A stretch of DNA of 64,000 bases. It comes from Rhea pennata (lineage: Eukaryota > Chordata > Aves > Rheiformes > Rheidae). This document shows positions 58,301 to 62,563 of this stretch, one piece after another. Position numbers and translations under genes: made by a program. The number at the start of each line of letters is the position of its first letter. Position 1 is the first letter of the stretch. The notes beneath the pieces are model-generated. The model had not been told where the DNA came from. It ran no database searches and was given only the letters and a program-made list of their open reading frames with translations. The stretch lies in contig NC_084666.1 in the NCBI RefSeq assembly GCF_028389875.1, forward strand, positions 63,806,422 through 63,870,421. Reading direction: 5' to 3'.

Positions 58301-59307
58301 GAAACGCCCGTTAACATGTCATTGTGTTGGTTAGAAAGTGAGTGCAGCCCCCAAGCCAGGAAGCCCATAAGCTGCTATGAGCAGGTGTGCAAATTAGGCA
58401 GTTGACATGTCCTTACACAGGTGTCTAGGCCAAGGGGACAGTAAAGAGCATTTGTAGAGCAGTTATTCATGACACAGCTAGGCACCACAGGCAGACAGAG
58501 AGTTTTTTCCAATCTGTTTACTTCCTCCCATGTGGGAAAATTTAGACCTATTTGCAAAGATCCAGTAATTAATGGACCAATCATAAAAGGGTATTTTACT
58601 TAGCAAATAGCAAAAATGCAGTTTCTGGTTTTAAAAAGAAGGAAGAAAACCAAAGGGCTAGGCACAGCAGAGCGTCTGCAAACCGGTTCTTACTAAATGT
58701 GCTTGCAGTTTCTTTTTTTGTGTATCTTTTGACAAATGAGAGATTCTGGAAACAGGCAAGGTAGCTGAGGAACAAATGTAGTACTCAAAATCTTACTAAG
58801 TTACTAGTACTTCCAAGGGATGATGTGTGTACTGTTGTACATCTTGTTGCTGGAAAGGAACTGAAGTCACTCTTCACCTCTCCGGACAGCTTGCTTTACT
58901 CCACAAAAAACAGTCAATAGCCGACGAATCTTTTCTTCTTTAGTCCAAGAGGTGACTGGAGTAGAGCTGCACATTGTTTTAAATTGTCTTACTTTCAAAG
59001 AAAGTTACCCAGCAAAGAAAAAAAAAACTAAGCGGAAAAGGTAATTATACCTTAATTATATCAAAATAATTATTTTTACTAAGTAGAAAGGGAAGTTGCA
59101 AGCATCTTTTGTAAGCACTACCTCGAACAATAGGAAAAATCGACAGTAATTACTACTGTTATGGGCATACCTGAAAAAATAGCTGGTGCTGAGAAAATAA
59201 AGATATGTATTGGCAGTTCTGCTGTATCCATATATTTGGAATAAAAATTTGAAACAGTGATTTACTAACCTGGTCAATCTGTATCTCTTTTTGTCTCTTT
59301 GCAGTGA
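820..59307 (+). CDS. COL25A1: COL25A1, collagen alpha-1(XXV) chain, 3' part of gene (25 coding exons plus stop exon)
   Basis: Split gene; the span covers the coding exons listed separately. Seen: 25 exons of 24-87 nt (1305 nt, 435 codons if all are used), all in phase 0, nearly all encoding Gly-X-Y, with GT/AG borders. The order is COL2 part (exons 1-9), NC3 (end of exon 9 and exon 10), COL3 (exons 11-24) and a short NC4 ending [13 protein letters not shown]. Known for the family: a type II transmembrane collagen related to COL13A1 and COL23A1; its shed ectodomain is the CLAC protein that binds amyloid-beta and heparin, and it is needed for motor axon innervation of muscle. Identification rests on many peptides matching human COL25A1 from memory, above all [10 protein letters not shown] and RITTLTVT. 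Cytoplasmic tail, membrane anchor, furin site, COL1 and NC2 lie upstream of the window. COL13A1 and COL23A1 are less likely because their NC3 and C-terminal sequences differ. Confidence 0.95.
865..5699 (+). other. Intron 1 (4.8 kb)
   Basis: AT-rich intron with a pure T run at 4322-4352 (31 T) and an A/T-rich TTAT-type stretch around 5385-5450. No Gly-X-Y reading frame, no second gene and no recognisable LINE was seen. Short open frames such as 2066-2311 have no resemblance to known proteins. Confidence 0.85.
4322..4352. repeat. Poly(T) run, 31 nt
   Basis: Uninterrupted T homopolymer in intron 1. It may be the reverse of a retroposon poly(A) tail, but no element body was recognised beside it. 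The length is likely variable and prone to sequencing error. Confidence 0.9.
5700..5732 (+). CDS. COL25A1: COL25A1 exon 2 (COL2, with triplet interruption)
   Basis: A 33-nt exon encoding [11 protein letters not shown]. The Gly-X-Y register is broken by the extra Ala-Ala between GSS and GIK. The same break is in the human protein as I remember it, so it is a family feature, not damage. Acceptor tatcag, donor AAGgtaatt, phase 0. The small size and a 161-bp following intron suggest exons 2 and 3 are processed together. Confidence 0.93.
5894..5929 (+). CDS. COL25A1: COL25A1 exon 3 (COL2)
   Basis: A 36-nt exon encoding [12 protein letters not shown], four perfect triplets, identical to the remembered human segment. 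Acceptor ctttag, donor AAGgtatga. Intron 2 before it (5733-5893) is only 161 bp, the shortest in the window. Confidence 0.93.
5930..10023 (+). other. Intron 3 (4.1 kb)
   Basis: Intronic sequence with a somewhat GC-richer stretch about 7290-7790 and a TG/CA-rich microsatellite at 8874-8960. Open frames on both strands around 7237-7651 overlap each other and show no family resemblance. No coding exon was recognised. Confidence 0.85.
8874..8960. repeat. Degenerate (TG/CA)n and (TATG)n microsatellite
   Basis: Alternating TATG/TGTG units followed by a CACA-type run, giving inverted TG and CA halves that could fold on each other. Simple repeat inside intron 3. Confidence 0.8.
10024..10068 (+). CDS. 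COL25A1: COL25A1 exon 4 (COL2)
   Basis: A 45-nt exon encoding [15 protein letters not shown], five perfect triplets with three successive GLP units, identical to human as remembered. Acceptor gtatag, donor AAGgtaaat. Pro in position Y of the GLP units would favour prolyl hydroxylation and a stable helix. Confidence 0.94.
14899..14920. repeat. C14T8 homopolymer tract
   Basis: A run of 14 C directly followed by 8 T, preceded by pyrimidine-rich sequence from about 14878. It is a long polypyrimidine tract within intron 4 with no exon after it. Confidence 0.85.
15302..15317. repeat. Poly(T) run, 16 nt
   Basis: T homopolymer in intron 4. Confidence 0.85.
15875..15892. repeat. Poly(A) run, 18 nt
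   Basis: A homopolymer in intron 4 with no recognisable retroposon body upstream. Confidence 0.85.
20976..21015. repeat. (TTTTA)n-like A/T tract
   Basis: Imperfect TTTTA/TTTTG repeats directly before the antisense CR1 fragment at 21025. Confidence 0.75.
21025..21145 (-). mobile_element. CR1 LINE fragment, antisense
   Basis: The words catgttcagcttggcatcc, ccagatctccctcagcag, gctactgggccagtcagctc, gtctgtactgat and gttattcctcccca follow, in order, the reverse complement of the CR1 reverse-transcriptase 3' region as I know it from bird genomes. It is diverged and truncated at both ends, and lacks the CR1 3' terminus, so it is an old dead copy. Borders are approximate. Confidence 0.75.
23145..23207 (+). 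CDS. COL25A1: COL25A1 exon 5 (COL2)
   Basis: A 63-nt exon with seven perfect triplets. It starts [13 protein letters not shown] and ends GLPGLPGTK, like the human protein. The donor AAGgtaaca is fair. The acceptor reads ttttaaag, with A at -3, weaker than its neighbours. Phase 0 both sides. Confidence 0.93.
23208..24052 (+). other. Intron 5 (845 bp)
   Basis: Ordinary AT-rich intron. No repeat family, RNA gene or additional exon was recognised. Confidence 0.85.
24053..24121 (+). CDS. COL25A1: COL25A1 exon 6 (COL2, Gly-Lys-Gly interruption)
   Basis: A 69-nt exon, 23 residues, starting [10 protein letters not shown] and ending [12 protein letters not shown]. Between the two parts the register is broken by Gly-Lys-Gly (one residue missing). 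Human has Gly-Arg-Gly there in my memory, so a basic break is conserved. Acceptor caacag, donor AAGgtcagt. Confidence 0.93.
24122..24882 (+). other. Intron 6 (761 bp)
   Basis: Ordinary intron. Nothing beyond splice sites recognised. Confidence 0.85.
24883..24927 (+). CDS. COL25A1: COL25A1 exon 7 (COL2)
   Basis: A 45-nt exon encoding [15 protein letters not shown], five perfect triplets. Human, as remembered, has GKQGESGTRGPKGSK, so the second half is conserved and the first half varies. Acceptor aaacag, donor AAGgtcagt. Confidence 0.92.
24928..26694 (+). other. Intron 7 (1.8 kb)
   Basis: Holds a two-copy tandem duplication of about 129 bp (25642-25898, listed separately). The rest is AT-rich with no gene recognised. 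Confidence 0.85.
25642..25898. repeat. Tandem duplication, 2 x ~129 bp
   Basis: Copy 1 is 25642-25770 and copy 2 is 25771-25898, directly adjoining. By eye they differ at about six positions and by one A in an A8/A7 run, so roughly 95% identity, which indicates a fairly recent duplication. In copy 2 a CA to TG change makes gttgccatggcagc (reverse strand), close to an RFX X-box palindrome; copy 1 lacks it. It has no coding potential. Confidence 0.95.
26695..26739 (+). CDS. COL25A1: COL25A1 exon 8 (COL2)
   Basis: A 45-nt exon encoding [15 protein letters not shown], five perfect triplets, with the human counterpart GDRGEKGDSGAQGPR. It is less conserved than the neighbouring exons. Acceptor atatag, donor CGGgtaagt (consensus). 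Confidence 0.92.
26740..27679 (+). other. Intron 8 (940 bp)
   Basis: Ordinary intron; the open frame starting at 27481 is intron reading into exon 9. No repeat recognised. Confidence 0.85.
27680..27757 (+). CDS. COL25A1: COL25A1 exon 9 (end of COL2, start of NC3)
   Basis: A 78-nt exon, 26 residues. [10 protein letters not shown] closes the COL2 helix; then [10 protein letters not shown] followed by Ile-His-Glu-Ala-Leu-Gln opens the non-collagenous NC3 domain. Human has Leu for that Ile. NC3 of the COL13/23/25 group is known as a short coiled-coil region that helps trimerise the following helix. This exon is the strongest single proof that the gene is COL25A1. Acceptor ttacag, donor CAGgtacgt. 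Confidence 0.96.
27758..30749 (+). other. Intron 9 (3.0 kb)
   Basis: Contains a (CTC)n run at 28136-28151 and possible old repeat remnants with the word ttgatatcaatggga (29111-29125) and agtgctcagcac near 29300. A 14-nt word cttgtaatatcttt occurs twice at about 30155 and 30194. No other exon recognised. Confidence 0.8.
28136..28151. repeat. (CTC)n microsatellite
   Basis: Short cct/ctc trinucleotide run in intron 9. Confidence 0.8.
30750..30773 (+). CDS. COL25A1: COL25A1 exon 10, 24-nt micro-exon (NC3)
   Basis: Only 24 nt, encoding RITTLTVT, identical to the human NC3 continuation after HEALQ. The acceptor is ccaacag and the donor ACGgtaact, both weaker than average. The hydrophobic Ile, Leu and Val spacing fits a short helical or coiled-coil trimerising segment. 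It is too short for ordinary ORF detection and was found by matching the known peptide. Skipping it would keep the frame. Confidence 0.93.
30774..32178 (+). other. Intron 10 (1.4 kb)
   Basis: Ordinary intron with a short (GTT)n run at 31559-31573. Nothing else recognised. Confidence 0.85.
32179..32223 (+). CDS. COL25A1: COL25A1 exon 11 (start of COL3)
   Basis: A 45-nt exon encoding [15 protein letters not shown]. It opens the third collagenous domain with two GPP triplets, a usual helix nucleating start after NC3. Human differs only near the end (GPK) in my memory. Acceptor gtttag, donor AAGgtgatc (not strong). Confidence 0.94.
32224..33908 (+). other. Intron 11 (1.7 kb)
   Basis: GC-richer around 32440-32800, with overlapping open frames on both strands that match nothing known. 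Short (ATT)n run at 33611-33627. A possible ancient repeat remnant begins at 33526 (agggccctgattctg). Confidence 0.8.
33909..33953 (+). CDS. COL25A1: COL25A1 exon 12 (COL3)
   Basis: A 45-nt exon encoding [15 protein letters not shown], five perfect triplets; human has GEQGSPGIPGMDGEQ in my memory. Acceptor tttcag, donor CAGgtactt. The next intron is only 192 bp. Confidence 0.93.
34146..34226 (+). CDS. COL25A1: COL25A1 exon 13 (COL3)
   Basis: An 81-nt exon, 27 residues in nine perfect triplets, starting [16 protein letters not shown] and ending IGLPGLP. The acceptor is tcttag and the donor CCAgtgagt. Lys/Glu/Asp pairs in KGD and EKG triplets are typical of helix-stabilising salt bridges. Confidence 0.93.
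34227..35033 (+). other. Intron 13 (807 bp)
   Basis: AT-rich ordinary intron. No repeat family or gene recognised. Confidence 0.85.
35034..35096 (+). CDS. COL25A1: COL25A1 exon 14 (COL3)
   Basis: A 63-nt exon, 21 residues, starting [16 protein letters not shown] and ending VQGPS. The first ten residues match human exactly. Acceptor ttgtag, donor TCGgtaagt (consensus). The final GPS precedes the Ile-Ile break encoded by the next exon. Confidence 0.94.
35097..36935 (+). other. Intron 14 (1.8 kb)
   Basis: Ordinary intron; overlapping open frames on both strands at 35825-36274 have no recognisable product. Confidence 0.85.
36936..36986 (+). CDS. COL25A1: COL25A1 exon 15 (COL3, Ile-Ile interruption)
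   Basis: A 51-nt exon encoding [17 protein letters not shown]. It starts with two non-triplet residues (Ile-Ile), so the preceding GPS and this GPP are separated by a two-residue break that also exists in human. It is the only COL3 exon here not starting with Gly. Acceptor ctgtag, donor ATGgtaagc. Confidence 0.95.
36987..37323 (+). other. Intron 15 (337 bp)
   Basis: Short ordinary intron; nothing else seen. Confidence 0.85.
37324..37350 (+). CDS. COL25A1: COL25A1 exon 16, 27-nt exon (COL3)
   Basis: A 27-nt exon encoding GPHGLPGPK, three perfect triplets, identical to human as remembered. Acceptor tttcag, donor AAGgtaaat. Too short for an ORF scan; placed from its splice sites and peptide. 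Confidence 0.93.
37351..39227 (+). other. Intron 16 (1.9 kb)
   Basis: Contains a T8G15 homopolymer block (37732-37754). No exon or gene recognised; the open frame at 38072-38305 matches nothing known. Confidence 0.85.
37732..37754. repeat. T8G15 tract
   Basis: Eight T followed by 15 uninterrupted G, then GA-rich sequence. It could form G-quadruplex structure on the sense strand or in the pre-mRNA. Length may be unreliable in assembly. Confidence 0.9.
39228..39308 (+). CDS. COL25A1: COL25A1 exon 17 (COL3)
   Basis: An 81-nt exon with nine perfect triplets, starting [16 protein letters not shown] and ending GPLGLP. It is basic in its middle ([13 protein letters not shown]). Acceptor atttag and donor CCAgtaagt are good. 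The human isoform I remember best passes directly from GPHGLPGPK to a GTDGPMG segment, so this exon and exon 18 may be a cassette used in only some isoforms. Confidence 0.9.
39309..41231 (+). other. Intron 17 (1.9 kb)
   Basis: Ordinary intron with a T15 run at 39492-39506 and an A14 run at 39599-39612. Open frames around 40293-40750 overlap on both strands and match nothing known. Confidence 0.85.
41232..41267 (+). CDS. COL25A1: COL25A1 exon 18 (COL3)
   Basis: A 36-nt exon encoding [12 protein letters not shown], four perfect triplets. Acceptor gtgcag and donor CGGgtgagt are good. Its 12-residue length and phase 0 allow clean skipping, so it is a candidate alternative exon. Confidence 0.9.
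41268..42401 (+). other. Intron 18 (1.1 kb)
   Basis: Ordinary intron. It starts GC-rich and becomes AT-rich; no repeat family recognised. Confidence 0.85.
42402..42455 (+). CDS. COL25A1: COL25A1 exon 19 (COL3)
   Basis: A 54-nt exon encoding [18 protein letters not shown], six perfect triplets; human has [18 protein letters not shown]. Acceptor ttcaag (A at -3, preceded by a strong T tract), donor AGAgtaagt. Confidence 0.94.
42456..47640 (+). other. Intron 19 (5.2 kb)
   Basis: Contains a T25 run at 43468-43492. A GC-richer block about 46660-46860 has overlapping open frames on both strands with no recognisable product. No exon seen between GPKGER and GEKGTVG, which are adjacent in the protein. 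Confidence 0.85.
43468..43492. repeat. Poly(T) run, 25 nt
   Basis: T homopolymer in intron 19, flanked by pyrimidine-rich sequence. Confidence 0.9.
47641..47694 (+). CDS. COL25A1: COL25A1 exon 20 (COL3)
   Basis: A 54-nt exon encoding [18 protein letters not shown], six perfect triplets; the GPRGPYGLP part is identical to human. Acceptor tttcag preceded by a long T tract, donor CCTgtaagt. Confidence 0.95.
47695..48932 (+). other. Intron 20 (1.2 kb)
   Basis: Mostly AT-rich. Near its 3' end lies a perfect 20-bp palindrome followed by CpG-containing promoter-like motifs (listed separately). Otherwise no feature recognised. Confidence 0.8.
48830..48880. promoter_or_regulatory. Possible regulatory cluster: 20-bp palindrome with E-box, ETS-like and YY1-like sites
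   Basis: 48830-48849 is a perfect palindrome, ttagcaacac/gtgttgctaa, centred on the E-box CACGTG. It is followed by GCGGAAGT (48857-48864, ETS-like) and AAGATGGCC (48872-48880, YY1-like). The three motifs lie within 51 bp in an otherwise AT-rich, CpG-poor intron, about 50 bp before exon 21. Motif matches are direct observations; regulatory function is inference, and chance is possible. Confidence 0.35.
48933..48959 (+). CDS. COL25A1: COL25A1 exon 21, 27-nt exon (COL3)
   Basis: A 27-nt exon encoding GKDGEPGLD, three perfect triplets, identical to human as remembered. Acceptor tggcag, donor GATgtaagt. Like exon 16 it is short and phase 0. Confidence 0.93.
48960..49723 (+). other. Intron 21 (764 bp)
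   Basis: Contains a degenerate CA/TG-rich stretch at 49562-49622. A fragment with gaaatcaatgggat (49201) may be an old repeat remnant. No gene recognised. Confidence 0.8.
49562..49622. repeat. Degenerate (CA)n/(TGCA)n microsatellite
   Basis: Alternating purine-pyrimidine stretch of CACA, TGTGCA and CATACA units in intron 21. Confidence 0.75.
49724..49777 (+). CDS. COL25A1: COL25A1 exon 22 (COL3)
   Basis: A 54-nt exon encoding [18 protein letters not shown], six perfect triplets; human has Leu for the Ile. Acceptor ttatag; donor AAGgtgacc is weak. It is the splice partner for either of the two following alternative exons, both of which would continue the triplet register. Confidence 0.94.
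49778..54623 (+). other. Intron 22 (4.8 kb)
   Basis: Holds a sense-oriented CR1 LINE fragment at 51040-51560. Short A and T runs occur at about 51906-51926 and 52412-52436. Overlapping open frames around 52083-52651 match nothing known. No further Gly-X-Y exon seen before 54624. Confidence 0.85.
51040..51560 (+). mobile_element. CR1 LINE fragment, sense
   Basis: In order it carries remnants of the CR1 ORF2 3' end and 3' UTR: aatgagccagtagtgtg, ccccctctactcagtcctgg, gtactgtgtccagg, gcaaagaggaggttgaag, gaaactacttgaaggaaggt, actgggacaggttactcaga and tgctgttcctgaaggctttc. Compared with the bird CR1 consensus as I know it, it is strongly diverged, 5'-truncated, and without the terminal ATTCTATG-type repeats. 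No intact reading frame remains. It supports a sauropsid, most likely avian, genome. Borders are approximate. Confidence 0.85.
54624..54710 (+). CDS. COL25A1: COL25A1 exon 23, alternative C-terminal exon A (Lys-rich)
   Basis: An 87-nt exon, 29 residues. It starts [19 protein letters not shown], ends the helix with APG and closes with LDAPCPL. The eight lysines in the first 16 residues make it the most basic exon in the window. Acceptor ccacag, donor TTGgtacgt. The LDAPCPL ending resembles that of exon 24 and of COL13A1/COL23A1, so the module contains the end of COL3 and the Cys of NC4. It is probably used instead of exon 24; tandem inclusion would still be in frame. Confidence 0.88.
54711..55106 (+). 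other. Intron 23 (396 bp) between the alternative exons
   Basis: Short spacer between two exons with the same ending. No repeat recognised. It is long enough for splicing, so steric exclusion alone does not explain mutual exclusivity. Confidence 0.8.
55107..55184 (+). CDS. COL25A1: COL25A1 exon 24, alternative C-terminal exon B
   Basis: A 78-nt exon, 26 residues, starting [16 protein letters not shown] and ending [10 protein letters not shown]. Human canonical COL25A1, as remembered, uses this version (GFRGVKG...). The last six codons parallel those of exon 23, ending TGCCAATTG against TGCCCATTG, both before gtac. Acceptor aaacag preceded by a poor pyrimidine tract, donor TTGgtacag. The Cys is expected to join interchain disulfides in NC4. 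Confidence 0.94.
55185..57497 (+). other. Intron 24 (2.3 kb)
   Basis: AT-rich intron. I looked for an alternative last coding exon (a second CW motif after a GxDGLP) and found none. No repeat family recognised. Confidence 0.8.
57498..57536 (+). CDS. COL25A1: COL25A1 exon 25, last coding exon (NC4)
   Basis: A 39-nt exon encoding [13 protein letters not shown], the exact C-terminus of human COL25A1 as remembered. The exon ends with the Lys codon at donor AAGgtagga; the stop lies in the next exon. Together with exon 23 or 24 it forms the small Cys-containing NC4 domain (two Cys). Acceptor aaacag after a T/C-rich tract. Confidence 0.96.
57537..59304 (+). other. Intron 25 (1.8 kb) before the stop exon
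   Basis: Separates the final Lys codon from the stop codon. If retained, the frame stays open for 45 more codons to TGA at 57672-57674. A cattgacttcactgga word at 58179-58194 may be an old repeat remnant. No other gene recognised. Confidence 0.85.
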
Positions 59308-61400
59308 TGACTCTAACCTTACAAGCATGAAGTTGTGTATATAGTGCTCCACTTTTTGTATTTATAGTTGAAAACTGAAAATTTGATTTTACAAGACTGA
59401 GATATGTTTACATGTAGCTGCTTCTACTTGTTTGCAGTAATCCTTGTGTACATCTTTTTTGCCACTTAAGTCTGCAGTTAGATGACATGTAACTGCAGGA
59501 CAAACCTGCAAAGACTCTCTCTTGAGAGAGAGGGAGAGAGACTGATAACAGAAACCTGATTATTTCTGTAAATTCTTATATTTTGGCTTGTGGACCTGCA
59601 TGGACAATGAGTGTCATGAACTAGTTTACAAGAAATTGTGACCAAATAAGAGCTGATCAAATGTACTGTACCAGCTGCCACTGGAGTTTACTGACTTGGC
59701 TTCCATGTCCATCCTAAATGCTTCACTGATTCATGCCACCATATCTGCTCGTACAAACTAAAAAGCATGAGTTGTGTGCCAGCCTGCTTGTTGTGTGTGT
59801 GTCACATGCTAAATGGCTGCTCACTGTGACCATAGATTCAAAGTTCTGAATTGTTTCCTTTTGTCACCTCAAGGGAGTCACACCATGGCTTATTGCTAAA
59901 AAGAGATAAAGCAGAGGAGAGTAGAAAGAGGCCTTGAATTTTTGGGGAACACAGTTCCAGCTGCAGGTGGATGGCTTCCAGCTTTGCGGGTCACCCTTTG
60001 CTCTAAGAGGGTCCCACCTGTTAATCAGCGTTGGTTTGCCTTGCACTGCTCACAGTCATGAAGACATTCGCGATAGGACCTGTCGACTGCTTAATCAAGA
60101 AGGAAAGAAGTTTGAAGAAGCCAGACTTCGCTGTGGGCTGCTTGAAAAGGTTACAAAGACGCTGCGGGGATCATTGGACAGCAGACACTGCTGGAGACCA
60201 GAAGCTTCTCAACCTTACTCGAGGACTGACACGGTACGTGCTCTGCATACTGCATTTTGGGACTGCTGCAAGATGAAGCATTTCTGAGACGGGGTGAATT
60301 GGAACATTCTCCTCTGGCGAATAATGGAACTGACCAGATACGTATGTACCGTAGTGTGGTTTTTCAGGTGATTCAATTTAAGTTACACAGAATTTGTTGA
60401 CCTTCGCTGCAGGATTTTGGAAGCTGTGGATAATTTTATTTCATTTTTCTTGGAACAGTTTCCATAAAAGATACGTTTCAATAATCTAGTCAACATTTGT
60501 GATGATGGCTTTGAAGAAAGTACTTCAAGTCATATCTCGTTTCAGTATTAAGTTTTTCTTTTTACAGTTTTTGAAGCCTTTTAAAAAAAGGAAGAATTTA
60601 GTTTTAGGTTTCACTGGCTGATCTTTTCATCTTGTTCTTTTTCTGCTGTTGCAATGATTTTGGTGGACATTATTACCCAGAAAACATTAGAGACATGTCA
60701 GTGTGATTACTGTTGCACTCTTGTCATCACAGTACACTGTAAAAGGTGTAATTATTTCTCAATTTCTAATCAGATGACTAGGACTAAAGAGAAACATTGG
60801 CTACATTTTGCTTCTCCGTTTTTTTAATAACAAGAAGTACTTAAATGGTGCACGTTTGTAGTTTTTGCCACAAGGTATTTTGTATGGTTTTGAGTCTTCA
60901 TATGGTGCACTGTACATAGTTTGAGAGACTAGTTTATGAGAGATGGTGCCATATTTGGCAGATGGAAATTCTTATTTTTATCACCTCAATTCCTAGTGTA
61001 TAGCAGAATAATAATGATTTTAGTTATTTTGGGGGAGTTCTTTCACGTGTAGACCAAAACTAGAGTTGAGGAAGGTAGCTTGCCTCCATCCATATGTGGG
61101 CACCTAGCCCATCTTGGAATGCACATTTTTTCCTTGCTAGGTGATTTCTAAGTTGTGTGTAGATGGGGACTTGCTGTAGTTGCACTTTTCAGGATTGCTT
61201 TAGAATGCTTTAGAATCTCAGATCAGTCGAAATGCCACTATAGTGCTCTTTCTCACTTTGCTAAATGTTTATTGTCATTGTAGAATATCAGAGACAAAAA
61301 CAACTTTTCCTGGAGGAAAATCTTCACAATTTTTTTTTTTAATCTAAAAGCTACTTTAGAAGCCTCCATCTAATAGCACCCTACTAATAAAAATTAAAAA

Positions 61401-61406
61401 AATAAA
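61401..61406 (+). terminator. Candidate poly(A) signal 1 (AATAAA)
   Basis: AATAAA, with another overlapping region at 61386-61391. It sits in an A-rich tract and is followed by the (TA)n repeat and T/GT-rich sequence (61455-61480), so it is possible but partly low-complexity. Confidence 0.4.
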
Positions 61407-61411
61407 ACTCC

Positions 61412-61449
<38 letters not shown>
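61412..61449. repeat. (TA)n microsatellite, 38 nt
   Basis: Almost pure TA dinucleotides with one TTT interruption, flanked by CC on the left and GG on the right. The whole 61410-61451 block can therefore fold into one AU-rich hairpin in the 3' UTR. Confidence 0.9.
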
Positions 61450-62043
61450 GGAATTCTATTCTTGTTTATTTTTTATTGTGAGAAAGATGGAATTGAGTGC
61501 TAAAAGCATTTTTATATATACATATACATAAGTGTTCATATATATGAGGAAGAGTATTTTTGCTTGCTTAAATTAACTTCTTAGTTTGCATTGCATAATT
61601 TAATATAAAATTTATTGATGTTAGTGCTGTACCGCTCTGATTAGTAAAAAGATTTTTCCAGAAAGGGGACAAAAGGAGCATCATGTAAGCCTACTTCCCA
61701 GTTTTATTATTATGCTAGTTTAAGAGAAACCATCTCAAAAACAGAAACAAAAACAAAAAACATACTGAGAAGCAGGGTACCACCCCTAACCTAATGGAGT
61801 TTCTTACACCTATGTTCTGACTTGACACATTATAGATGTGAAGATTAGAAGTTGCATATTTTTATATCCTAGCAACTATACAGTAAGATAAGATTTTTTT
61901 TTTAAAAAAATGTCCCTTGGAGTATTCAAATGCAAGGTAAAGTGGGATTTGGCTAGTCATTTTAGCAATCCTATATTGAGAAAGTCCACAAACACAACCC
62001 ATTTTAAGAAATAGCATCAAGATAAGGAACTATTAAATGCATC

Positions 62044-62049
62044 AATAAA
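62044..62049 (+). terminator. Candidate poly(A) signal 2 (AATAAA)
   Basis: AATAAA followed within about 20-35 nt by a GT/T-rich stretch (tttggttcatggtttctt), the usual arrangement of a cleavage site. In my view the best single candidate. Confidence 0.5.
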
Positions 62050-62265
62050 ACTAGCAGAACTTTGGTTCATGGTTTCTTCATTCAAAAATACTAATTAGAA
62101 TCAATATTGTTAAATATATTGACTTCAAAACATCAGTCAAAAGTTAATTCCCCTTTAGCTCACTGACACTAAGGCCTGGCAGAAGAAACACTTAAATGCA
62201 TTTATTCATCTTCTTTTCTGTCTTGCAAAGTTACTTCTTTATTTGACTGCTTCCAGATAAGATAA

Positions 62266-62271
62266 AATAAA
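62266..62271 (+). terminator. Candidate poly(A) signal 3 (AATAAA)
   Basis: AATAAA in an AT-rich tract with less clear downstream GT-rich sequence. Used here only to set the outer estimate of the 3' UTR. Confidence 0.4.
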
Positions 62272-62511
62272 TTAATAGAGATAAATAATATTCCTAACTT
62301 CCTAAAGCCTCTGTACTGTTTATTATCATGAAAGGTTCATTCCGTTTAAATTATAATGGGTGAACAGCAGATATACAATGTAATCTGACAGGTTAAACTA
62401 TATATAGATTTGACATTAACATTTGCATAAAATATTAGCATCACAAAGATTTACTTGAAGTGAAACTCAATAGTACCTAGAAAAGTTGCATATACAGTAC
62501 ACAAAAAGTAA

Positions 62512-62563
62512 GTTGGGTTTAATAGTTCATTAAGAAGGTTGGGTTTAATAGTTCATTAAGAAG
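62512..62563. repeat. Exact tandem duplication, 2 x 26 bp
   Basis: The unit starting gttgggtttaatag and ending cattaagaag occurs twice without a mismatch (62512-62537, 62538-62563). Its identity suggests a recent slippage or repair event, possibly polymorphic. Confidence 0.95.

Larger units (their letters stand above)
59305..62290 (+). other. COL25A1: COL25A1 terminal exon: stop codon and 3' UTR
   Basis: The acceptor tctctttgcag is followed at once by TGA TGA CTC TAA, giving three in-frame stops right after the Lys codon of exon 25. The exon is otherwise 3' UTR. The first AATAAA hexamers appear at 61386-61406, then 62044 and 62266, so the UTR is at least about 2.1 kb and possibly 3 kb. It carries a (TA)n tract at 61412-61449. 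The 3' border is an estimate. The open frame at 59934-60287 lies within it and is not considered a gene. Confidence 0.75.

Noticed and set aside
58846..58870. TGC TGG AAA in intron 25 as an alternative Cys-Trp C-terminal exon
   Set aside because: No preceding Gly-X-Asp-Gly-Leu-Pro codons and no suitable AG acceptor at the right distance.
59934..60287. 117-codon open frame after the stop exon as a new gene
   Set aside because: It lies within the presumed COL25A1 3' UTR, overlaps another open frame in a second phase, and resembles no known protein.
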